A stretch of 35,428 nucleotides of DNA. Origin: Methylobacterium sp. GXS13 (GTDB lineage: Bacteria > Pseudomonadota > Alphaproteobacteria > Rhizobiales > Beijerinckiaceae). The stretch covers positions 1 through 35,428 of the forward strand of contig NZ_LKKO01000057.1 in the NCBI RefSeq assembly GCF_001455965.1. The letters run 5' to 3'. The position numbers and the translations under genes are program-made. This document shows, one piece after another, positions 7,973 through 14,718 of the stretch (positions within the stretch are counted from its first letter, which is position 1; the number at the start of each line of letters is the position of its first letter). The notes under the pieces were generated by a model. It had not been told where the DNA came from. It did no database searches and saw only the letters and a list, made by a program, of their open reading frames with translations.

Positions 7973-8336
7973 GACCAGGGTACGACGCCGACGTGGGGTG
8001 ACCGACCCTTCTGTCGCTATCGCTTCTATTGTCAGGCGCATTTCGGACCAGACATCCCAACATGCCTGCTCTTTCCAGCCGTCGTACCCCGTCCTGACAA
8101 AGCTGATAGATCTGACAATAGGTCTGCGCGCTCCGGTCTAATGGTGGGAATCTGACGCTTGGTACCCGCCCCAAACGTCCGCAACGGGTGGTTTTCTGTC
8201 CGTCCGCTTTCGGACGGCGGATGCATCGAAGCGGACATAGCCGGAGGGCCAGCCACGACCCTTTGCATAAGCCTGGACCGTCCGATCGTAGGCTACTTGG
8301 TGAGACATAAACCTACGGCCGGAGTGGGCGGATTGG
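7973..8336. other. Intergenic region holding a dispersed-repeat copy
   Basis: It separates two genes that point toward each other (receiver on plus, SDR on minus). No gene is seen. About 8149-8216 belongs to the dispersed intergenic repeat described separately. No clear terminator with a U-run is visible. Confidence 0.5.
8149..8216 (+). repeat. Dispersed intergenic repeat, copy A
   Basis: It shares an exact 18-base block (AATCTGACGCTTGGTACC, 8149-8166) with 17470-17487. This is followed by a diverged block in both places: AAACGtCCGC, GGTGGwTTT, TCCGCTTTCGG. The same second block recurs near 13950 and 16985. Internal inverted bits such as TCCGCTTTCGGA are typical of small non-coding genome repeats. 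Confidence 0.6.
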
Positions 8337-9089
8337 CTAGTATCCTACACCGCGCACGCCGCCCGCGGCCCGGATGGCTTCCCCAGTCACCCAGTGGGAG
8401 TCGTTCGACGCTAAGAAGACCGCGACTGGGGCGATGTCCTCGGGCTCGCCAAAGCGGCCAAGCGGCGTGCCAGCAACGAGCTTCTCGCCGAATGCACCGT
8501 CGAAATGCCCGATGGTAGCCGGAGTATTCGTGTGGCCGGGCAGGATCGAGTTGACCCTGATCCCGCGCGGTCCGAGTTCGCGGGCCAAGGCAAACGTCAT
8601 CGTGTCGACGGCGCCCTTCGTCGCCGAATAGACGCTGGAGGCGAGATACGGGTCGGAGCTGAGGATCGAGCTGACGTTGATGATGCTGCCGCCGGTCTCT
8701 CCAAAGTGCTTCACCGCCTCTCGGATCGCCAGGAAGTAACCCAGCACGTTGACATTAAACTGCCGGTGGAAGGCTTCCTCGGTGAGGTCCGCGACCATCT
8801 CGAAGACGGCGATGCCCGCGTTGTTCACGAGGACGTCGACCCGGCCGTGGGCGGCCTTCACGGTGTCGAACAGGCGGGCGACGTCGGTCGACCTGCTCAT
8901 GTCCGCCTGGATCGCGACCGCCCTCCCGCCGCCCGCCTCGATGGACGCGACGACGGCGTCCGCTCCCGTCCGGCTGGTCGCAAAGTTTACGATAACGGTA
9001 GCACCCTCGGCACCGAGTGCCTTGGCGATGCCGGCGCCGATGCCACTGGAGGCACCGGTGACGACGGCGATCTTTCCATCGAGCTTCAT
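8337..9089 (-). CDS. SDR-family NAD(P)-dependent oxidoreductase (FabG-like)
   Basis: A 250-residue classical short-chain dehydrogenase, full length. The Rossmann cofactor loop TGASSGIG is at 11-18, NNAG is present near residue 90, and the catalytic Ser of INVSSILSS is followed by the YSATK (YxxxK) pair about 13 residues later. After the first strand come N and SR-type residues (NFATSRTG), which suggests NADPH preference, though this is not certain. The substrate cannot be read from sequence. The ATG at 9089 has AGGGACAAACC upstream. The gene diverges from an AraC-type regulator (start near 9256), a common arrangement in which the regulator controls the SDR gene. That regulator is broken here, so control may be lost. 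Confidence 0.93.
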   Translation of the reverse strand: MKLDGKIAVVTGASSGIGAGIAKALGAEGATVIVNFATSRTGADAVVASIEAGGGRAVAIQADMSRSTDVARLFDTVKAAHGRVDVLVNNAGIAVFEMVADLTEEAFHRQFNVNVLGYFLAIREAVKHFGETGGSIINVSSILSSDPYLASSVYSATKGAVDTMTFALARELGPRGIRVNSILPGHTNTPATIGHFDGAFGEKLVAGTPLGRFGEPEDIAPVAVFLASNDSHWVTGEAIRAAGGVRGVGY

Positions 9090-9255
9090 GGTTTGTCCCT
9101 AAGGTTCGCGACTTTCGTCACCGGAACCGAGGGGCCCCGTCGACGACCGGAACCTAAGTCGTCGGTCGATTTTCCGCGTGCCGGTTACTCGCTCATCCTT
9201 GCCCAATCTTCTCAGTCGCTTGTGGCGGCGATCACCTGGTGCTAGCCCATCAGGC

Positions 9256-9585
9256 ATGACGGACGGGATGGACGAACTGCGCGCCATCGTGATGCGTGCC
9301 GGAGACAAGTGGACGCCAACAGGGCTTCCCCGCGTGTCGATGGTCCGGGCGGAAGCCTGCTCGAACCAGGTGTACGAGCCGATGCTCCACATGGTCCTGC
9401 AGGGGACCAAAAGCCTCTCGGTCGGGGATCAGATCCTGCGCTTCGAGCCAGCGACGTACTTCCTGATCCCGGTCGACGTGCCGGCAATCGGCCAGATCCA
9501 GTCCGATGGCTGTGAATCGGCTCTGAAGCATGACCCCGGCAAAAACTTAACTAACTCTCTCTTCAAAATGCGAAAATTGAGATAG
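9256..9585 (+). pseudogene. AraC-family regulator, truncated: only the N-terminal sensor half remains
   Basis: The visible frame encodes about 85 residues of an AraC_N (cupin-like) sensor domain: MDELRAIVMR, LPRVSMVRAE, YEPMLHMVLQGTKSLSVGD, then YFLIPVDVPAIGQI. Similarity stops near 9510; the next codons (CESALKHDPGKNLTNSLFK...) are unlike the family and end at a stop at 9585. The C-terminal AraC helix-turn-helix pair, about 180 residues, is absent. I treat it as a gene fragment that probably cannot bind DNA. The start could also be the in-frame GTG at 9178. Its place opposite the SDR gene is usual for this regulator type. Confidence 0.75.
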
Positions 9586-9624
9586 AGATGGGGTCACGAT
9601 CGGCGCCGACCGTGACCCCATCTC
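9585..9624. repeat. 40-base perfect-arm inverted repeat in the scar between two truncated genes
   Basis: GAGATGGGGTCACG (9585-9598) and CGTGACCCCATCTC (9611-9624) are perfect 14-base arms. The 12-base centre contains a further palindrome, TCGGCGCCGA. It has no U-run, so terminator use is doubtful. It sits inside the junction where an AraC gene loses its 3' half and a patatin gene loses its 5' half, so it may be a mobile-element remnant, but I cannot name a family. Confidence 0.7.
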
Positions 9625-9829
9625 GAAGCAAAATTCAGCACATATCTCAACGCATTGAACCCAATTACGGGAGGGGTGAAGCTTCGACGCCTATTTACAC
9701 CACGACCGCACGGTCTTCGTCGCCCACCAGATCGATTGTCCGTGGTGCCAGCTCTGCCTGCGCCACGCCGACCACGTCCTGCTGCTGGCCGAGCCCGGCG
9801 CGCCGCCAAGGCCCGGCGCCGCGGCCTAC

Positions 9830-10831
9830 TTGACCTCGATCCGCTCCCCCTGGATCCGCATGGACCTCGCGGTGGCGCAGCCCGCCGGGGCGCGCCTTCC
9901 GCGCCCGCTGCATCCGGATGTCGCCGCGCTCCCGTTCTCCCTGCGGCTCCAGGCGCGCGAGAACCATGATGGCGACTTCGCCCGGCTGGCCCGGATCGCG
10001 TCCGGTCATGCCCGCGCCCTCGTCCTCGGCGGCGGCGGGGCCCGCGGCCTCGCCCATCTCGGCGTCCTGCGGGCGCTCTTCGAGGCGGGGCTCGACATCG
10101 ATCTCGTTGGCGGCACCAGCATGGGCTCGATCCTGGCCGCCAGCGTCGCCCTGGACTGGAGCCTCGACGCCATCGAGACTCACACGGTCGCGTCCTTCGG
10201 GCGCAACCCCCTCGACGACTACACCCTGCCGTTCCACGCCCTGACGCGCGGGGCCAAGGTCGATGCGGGGCTAGCCGCGCGGTTCGGGGATGCCCGCGTC
10301 GAGGATCTCTGGCGCCCGTTCTTCTGCGTGTCCTCGAACCTCAGCACCGGCACGGCCATGGTCCACTGGGCCGGCCCTCTCGACCGGGCGATCCGCGCCA
10401 GCATCGCCATTCCCGGCTTGCTGCCCCCGGTGGCGAGCGCGGACGGCATCCTCGTGGATGGCGGCATGATGAACAACCTGCCCGCTGACGTGATGGCCGA
10501 TCTCGACCGCGAGCCGGTCCTCGCGGTGGATGTCGGCAGCGACACCGCCTTCCAGGTCATGCCGCGGCAGGGCCGGGGCGCGCGGGCGTTCCGCCGCTTC
10601 CTCGGCATCTCGGACCAGCTCCCCGGCATCGCCCACTTGCTCCTGCGCTCTGCCATGGTGTCGAGCGACGCCCAGACCATGGCAGCCGTCACCCGCGCCG
10701 CCGTCCTGCTCAAGCCCGCCTTGGCCGGGGTCGACCTGCGGGCATGGTCGAGCTTCGAGACGACGGCCGAACTCGGCTATCGCTGCGCCCGGGAAGCGCT
10801 GGACTCGGGCCGTCTGCGAGCCTGGACATGA
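9830..10831 (+). CDS. Patatin-like phospholipase, N-terminally truncated
   Basis: This is a serine hydrolase of the patatin/RssA/NTE type, predicted to deacylate lipids or lysophospholipids. From the TTG at 9830 there are 333 residues. The oxyanion loop GGGGARG is near 66-72, the nucleophile is S97 in GGTSMG (GxSxG), and the dyad aspartate is D210 in VDGGMMNN. The frame stays open upstream to 9680, and that part reads like the family's linker (VFVAHQIDCPWCQLCLRHAD, then HVLLLAE), which in longer NTE-like proteins precedes the patatin domain and follows a cyclic-nucleotide-binding domain. So the original N-terminus has been lost at about 9680. No good ribosome-binding site supports TTG 9830 or ATG 9860; expression is uncertain although the catalytic domain is intact. 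The ferredoxin-P450 operon begins 70 bases downstream. Confidence 0.8.
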   Translation: MTSIRSPWIRMDLAVAQPAGARLPRPLHPDVAALPFSLRLQARENHDGDFARLARIASGHARALVLGGGGARGLAHLGVLRALFEAGLDIDLVGGTSMGSILAASVALDWSLDAIETHTVASFGRNPLDDYTLPFHALTRGAKVDAGLAARFGDARVEDLWRPFFCVSSNLSTGTAMVHWAGPLDRAIRASIAIPGLLPPVASADGILVDGGMMNNLPADVMADLDREPVLAVDVGSDTAFQVMPRQGRGARAFRRFLGISDQLPGIAHLLLRSAMVSSDAQTMAAVTRAAVLLKPALAGVDLRAWSSFETTAELGYRCAREALDSGRLRAWT

Positions 10832-10901
10832 GCCGCTCCGGTCCTCGCGCCGGTGTCGCGCCCGATCGACCGGTCATCCGCACGGTTTTTTGAGGCCCTG
10901 A

Positions 10902-11117
10902 ATGCGTGTCGTCGTCGATCTCAATCGCTGCCAGGGCTACGCGCAGTGCTGCTACGCCGCTCCAGACCATTTCGAGCTGCGCGGTCACGAGATCCTGTTC
11001 TACGACCCCGCGCCGCCGGAGGCGAAGCGGTCGCAGATCGAGCGGGCACAGCAGGCCTGCCCCGTCCGCGCCATTGCGGTCGAGCCCGCCGATCTCGCCG
11101 CGGGTGACGAGCCGTGA
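10902..11117 (+). CDS. 3Fe-4S ferredoxin of a cytochrome P450 system
   Basis: A 71-residue ferredoxin with the 3Fe-4S layout: C10, C16 and C53 (CQGYAQC and, later, CPVRAI), the fourth cluster cysteine being replaced. The surrounding pattern (DLNRCQGYAQC, APDHFEL, then QACP.RAI) is that of small electron carriers that feed bacterial P450s. An extra C17 follows C16. It would take electrons from the reductase encoded next and pass them to the P450. Its stop overlaps the GTG start of the reductase (GTGA), which indicates translational coupling. Confidence 0.92.
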   Translation: MRVVVDLNRCQGYAQCCYAAPDHFELRGHEILFYDPAPPEAKRSQIERAQQACPVRAIAVEPADLAAGDEP

Positions 11118-12439
11118 CCGAGGTTCAGCGACCGGGCATCGTCGTCGTGGGCGCCTCGCTCGCCGGGCTGCGGGGCGCGGAGGCACTGCGGGACCGCGGC
11201 TATGACGGGCCCCTGACCCTGGTCGGGGATGAGCCGCATCGGCCCTACGACCGGCCACCCCTGTCCAAGCACGTCCTTGCGGGCGAGCTTCCCGCCGACG
11301 CGACCGCGTTGCCGCAGCTCACCCGGTTGCGGGCGCAGTGGCGGCTCGGGCGGCCCGCCGCCGCGCTGGACCGGGAGCGCCGGGTGCTGCACCTCGCCGA
11401 CGGCGCGACACTTCCCTACGAGAAGCTTCTCATCGCCACCGGCGCCAGGGCGCGGACTTGGCCCGGAGACGGTGCCGACCTCGCCGGGATCTTCACGATC
11501 CGCACCCGGGACGATGCCCGTGATCTGCGGGCCGCTCTGGCGAAAACTCCGGGCCGCGTCCTGGTCATCGGGGCGGGCCTGATCGGCTGCGAGGCGGCCT
11601 CGTGCTGCCGCGACCTCGGCTTGGCGGTGACTTTGGTCGATCCCAACCCGACGCCGCTCGCCCGCCTGCTCGGGACCGCGATCGGGGCTACGCTGGCCGA
11701 ACGGATGCGCGGCGCCGGGGTCGATTTCCGCCCGAAGACGATGGTCCGCGCGCTCTCGGGCGAGGCCGGGCAGGTCCGCCGCGCGCACTTCGCAGGGGGA
11801 GAGGTTCTCGAGACGGATCTCGTCATCGTCGCCCTCGGCGCCACGCGCGACACCGGCTGGCTCGCTGCGGCGGGCCTCGCCGCCGATGCGGGTGGCCTGA
11901 CCTGCGACGGAGCCTGCCGCGCGATCTCCATCGCGGGGGAGCCCGACTCCGACATCTACGCGGCCGGCGACGTCGCGCGCTGGCCGAACCCGCTTTACGG
12001 CGACCGTCCGATGACGGTGGAGCATTGGGGCAACGCGGTCGACCAAGCCCGGCACGCGGCAGCCAACATGATGGCCGCCCCCTCCGCCCAGCAGCCCTAC
12101 CGGCATCTGCCGGCTTTCTGGTCGAGCCAGTTCGGCCTGAACATCAAGCTCGCCGGCCACACCGCGGGGGCGGATGCACTCGCGCTCGTCCAGGGATCGC
12201 GGGCCTCGCACCGGTTCCTGGCCGTGTATGGCAAGGCCGGTCGCAGCATCGCCGCCGTCTCCTTCGACGAGGCGCGCTGGCTGCCCGCCTATGCCGAGGC
12301 CGTCGCCGCCGGGGCGCGCTTTCCTCCGTTTCCCGATGCCATCGACCAGCCACGGGTCGAGCGGCTGGAGCCGGGCTTCCCCGCGGCGCGGCCCCCTGCC
12401 CATCGCGCCGCGCCGGCGCTGGAGGCTAGCCATGTCTGA
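11114..12439 (+). CDS. FAD-dependent NAD(P)H:ferredoxin reductase
   Basis: A 441-residue flavoprotein of the class that includes putidaredoxin reductase. An N-terminal FAD dinucleotide fold (VVGASLAGLRGAE, glycines at 13 and 18), the signature RPYDRPPLSK, an NAD(P) fold (VIGAGLIGCEAA, 153-158) and the FAD ribityl motif YAAGDVA (283-288) are all present. The C-terminal reductase domain starts near WSSQFGLNIKLAGH. It takes a hydride from NAD(P)H and reduces the ferredoxin encoded just upstream. The GTG start overlaps the ferredoxin stop, and its own stop overlaps the P450 start by 8 bases, so all three proteins are coupled. The C-terminal tail (about 25 residues, Pro/Ala-rich) is longer than needed. 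Confidence 0.93.
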   Translation: MTEVQRPGIVVVGASLAGLRGAEALRDRGYDGPLTLVGDEPHRPYDRPPLSKHVLAGELPADATALPQLTRLRAQWRLGRPAAALDRERRVLHLADGATLPYEKLLIATGARARTWPGDGADLAGIFTIRTRDDARDLRAALAKTPGRVLVIGAGLIGCEAASCCRDLGLAVTLVDPNPTPLARLLGTAIGATLAERMRGAGVDFRPKTMVRALSGEAGQVRRAHFAGGEVLETDLVIVALGATRDTGWLAAAGLAADAGGLTCDGACRAISIAGEPDSDIYAAGDVARWPNPLYGDRPMTVEHWGNAVDQARHAAANMMAAPSAQQPYRHLPAFWSSQFGLNIKLAGHTAGADALALVQGSRASHRFLAVYGKAGRSIAAVSFDEARWLPAYAEAVAAGARFPPFPDAIDQPRVERLEPGFPAARPPAHRAAPALEASHV

Positions 12440-13673
12440 CGAGACGCTCTTCGCGCAGGTGCTGGACCCGAAGAACCGGGCGGATCCCTATCCCCTCTAC
12501 GCCAGGATGCGCGAGACACCTGTGTCCCGGCAGGCGGATGGCAGCTACCTCGTCAGCACCCACGCCGCGTTGAGCAGCCTGATCTTCGATCCTCGGCTGA
12601 GTTCGGAAGACCTGCCGCCCTCGCGCCGGCCCGCCACGGGCAACCCCCTGAAGGACTGGATCCTCAACCCGATCCGGAACCGGGTGGTGAACGCCCACCG
12701 CCCGCTGATCTTCCGCGATCCGCCCGACCACGACACCCTGCGCGGCTTCGTGATGAAGGAGTTCACGATCGCCCGGGTGCGGGACGCCCACGCCAAGGTC
12801 GCGACGCTCGTGGATGCCTTGATCGACAAGTGCCGGGGCCGCGACACGGTCTGCCTCGTGGACGACCTGTCCTATCCGCTGCCGGTGGCCGTCATCTGCG
12901 AGCTCCTCGGCGTGCCCGAAGCCGACGAGCGGCAATTCCATGCCTGGGCGACACGCCTCGCGACGGCCCTGGAGCCCGACGCGCGCCACGACGAGGCGGG
13001 ACGGCGCGAGATCGCCGCCACCTTCGACGCGATCTCGGACTACATGCGTCGGCTGATCCGCGAGAAGCGCCGCCATCCGGCCGACGACATGCTCAGCGGC
13101 CTCGCCGCCCGCGGCGGCCGGGGCAGGCCGGTCATGGGCGACATCGACCTGATCTCCACGGCGATCCTGCTCCTCGTCGCGGGCCACGAGACGACCGTGA
13201 ACCTCATCACCAACGGGATGCTCACGCTGCTCCGACATCCGGACGAGCTCGAGAAGCTGAAGGCCGACCCCGAGCGGGCGCCCCGCGTGATCGAGGAGAT
13301 CCTGCGCTACGAGCCCCCCGTCCATTTCCGGACCCGCAAGGCGCTCGGCGCCATCGCGGTGGCGGGCGCGACGATCCCGGCCGGATCCCCGGTGGTCCTG
13401 ATGCTCGCGGCCGGAAACCGCGATCCGGCGCGGTTCACGCAGCCGGACCGGTTCGATCCCGAGCGGAACGACAACCAGCATTTCGGGTTCGGCGGCGGCC
13501 TCCACTACTGCGTGGGCGCGCCACTGGCGCGCATCGAAGCCGAGATCGCTCTGGTCACCCTGTGCCGGCGCCTCGTCGCGCCGCGGCTCCTCGACGATCC
13601 ACCGCCCTACCGGCCCGGCGCTTCCCTGCGCGGTCCGAAGAACCTCGGCATCGCCATCGCGGGGATCGCTTGA
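12432..13673 (+). CDS. Cytochrome P450 (class I, soluble bacterial type)
   Basis: A 413-residue P450, normal length for soluble bacterial enzymes. I-helix oxygen-binding motif AGHETT at 250-255, K-helix ExxR at E289-R292 (EILR), and heme-binding loop FGFGGGLHYCVG with the proximal cysteine C360. The ATG at 12432 fits the family N-terminus (LDPKNRADPYPLYARMR); a longer in-frame extension lies inside the reductase gene and is rejected. With the ferredoxin and reductase immediately upstream it makes a complete class I monooxygenase: NAD(P)H to reductase to ferredoxin to P450. The substrate cannot be read from sequence. The upstream patatin-like lipase fragment might hint at lipid or terpenoid chemistry, but that is weak. 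Confidence 0.95.
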   Translation: MSDETLFAQVLDPKNRADPYPLYARMRETPVSRQADGSYLVSTHAALSSLIFDPRLSSEDLPPSRRPATGNPLKDWILNPIRNRVVNAHRPLIFRDPPDHDTLRGFVMKEFTIARVRDAHAKVATLVDALIDKCRGRDTVCLVDDLSYPLPVAVICELLGVPEADERQFHAWATRLATALEPDARHDEAGRREIAATFDAISDYMRRLIREKRRHPADDMLSGLAARGGRGRPVMGDIDLISTAILLLVAGHETTVNLITNGMLTLLRHPDELEKLKADPERAPRVIEEILRYEPPVHFRTRKALGAIAVAGATIPAGSPVVLMLAAGNRDPARFTQPDRFDPERNDNQHFGFGGGLHYCVGAPLARIEAEIALVTLCRRLVAPRLLDDPPPYRPGASLRGPKNLGIAIAGIA

Positions 13674-14164
13674 TCCTCCAGGGCCGAAAGGGGTCTGGGA
13701 AGCCGCTCGGCGCCACGCGCCATCGTCTGTCGGAGGCGCGCGTCAGCTCACCCTGTTGTATAAGCTTGTCCAGTCATACGCATCGCACCAGGGACTGAAA
13801 GTTCTCATTGTGCGACTGACCTTCAGAACGGTGACACATCGGGATATTTGACCGGGTTGGCATGATCTCGTCCGCTTTTGCGGCAAGCTTTTCCCGAAGC
13901 GGTCGTTCTGCTCTCGGCCAGCTCCAGTCGCATGAGCAGGCGCCTTCGAATGGCTGGGTTGGGTGGATTTCTGCCGGTCCGCTTCCGGGTGGGAGTTGGC
14001 AGAAGCAGACACTGCCGTCGCGACCGCTCACGACTCATCAGTGACATTAAGAGCGTCCCCTTCCAGATCATTGCTGTGCCGGTGCAAAGCGCCACTTCGG
14101 CACTTGCTTCGGAGCTGAGGAGGTGATCGAATAGAAAGTTCGCTGCCGCCTTGAGGTTGGGAAC
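13674..14164. other. Intergenic region with dispersed-repeat remnants
   Basis: About 490 bases with no convincing gene. The part from about 13910 to 14030 is made of dispersed-repeat fragments (copy B). Several short open frames here are repeat-driven and lack ribosome-binding sites. Composition shifts from GC-rich to AT-richer toward the next genes, which marks the edge of an accessory segment. Confidence 0.5.
13912..14000 (+). repeat. Dispersed intergenic repeat, copy B
   Basis: It contains TCGGCCAGCTCCAGTCG (like TCGGCCAACTCCAGCCG near 22084), GAATGGCTGGGTTGGGT (like GAATGACTGGGTTGGGT near 22154), and GGTGGATTTCTGCCGGTCCGC, which matches the core shared by copies near 8190, 17000 and 17510. 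The order of blocks suggests a mosaic repeat with variable modules. Confidence 0.6.
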
Positions 14165-14686
14165 ATGAAGAGGGTGGCCTACACGCAGGTTTACCACTTT
14201 CGTTGGTTAGCCCCCGCCAGGGTTAAAGGATCCCTATTCAGGCATGCGCCGTTGATTTTGGTAGAAGACGAGCCACATCAATCGTCGATAAAAAACTATC
14301 GAACTACGAATAAGTATATTCTAAGTGCCTTTATAGCCAGACTAGCTGCATTTGTCTTGATATTTTATACTAACTCCCCCGCCCTTGCAGCAAATTATCT
14401 ATGCAAGACCGTCAGCAGCGACTGGGGTTGGTTCAGCGACCACGTAGCGGCGTCGATCACCTACCTGATCGTCGGCTCGCCCGGGCGAACTTTCGAGGTT
14501 GGAACAGGAGTGTTCTTTCGAGGCAAGCCTTGGGGCTCGAAAGAGGTAGGGTCGGGCACTGTTCGGATCACGGCCTATGGTGCCGGTGCATTACATATCC
14601 GCCAGCAAGGATCTGGCGACCCCTTCAAGGTTTGTGCAACCTCGGAGGCGATCGAACCGATCACGATAATCAAGGCTGAGTTTTAA
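14165..14686 (+). CDS. Small exported protein of unknown function (AT-richer)
   Basis: The frame gives 173 residues from the ATG at 14165, but a strong hydrophobic signal segment is only at residues 51-70 (YILSAFIARLAAFVLIFY), ending in SPALAA before NYLCKTV. The real start is therefore likely downstream, perhaps a TTG near 14252-14258; no clear ribosome-binding site decides this. The mature part is about 97 residues with two cysteines (near 80 and 165) that could form a disulfide, and many Gly/Ser-rich beta stretches. I do not recognise a family. Codon use is more AT-rich than the neighbours. The next gene starts 32 bases later on the same strand, so the two probably form one unit. Confidence 0.6.
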   Translation: MKRVAYTQVYHFRWLAPARVKGSLFRHAPLILVEDEPHQSSIKNYRTTNKYILSAFIARLAAFVLIFYTNSPALAANYLCKTVSSDWGWFSDHVAASITYLIVGSPGRTFEVGTGVFFRGKPWGSKEVGSGTVRITAYGAGALHIRQQGSGDPFKVCATSEAIEPITIIKAEF

Positions 14687-14718
14687 GTCCGCGCGGTAAA
14701 ATCGCAAGAGGGGACAAT

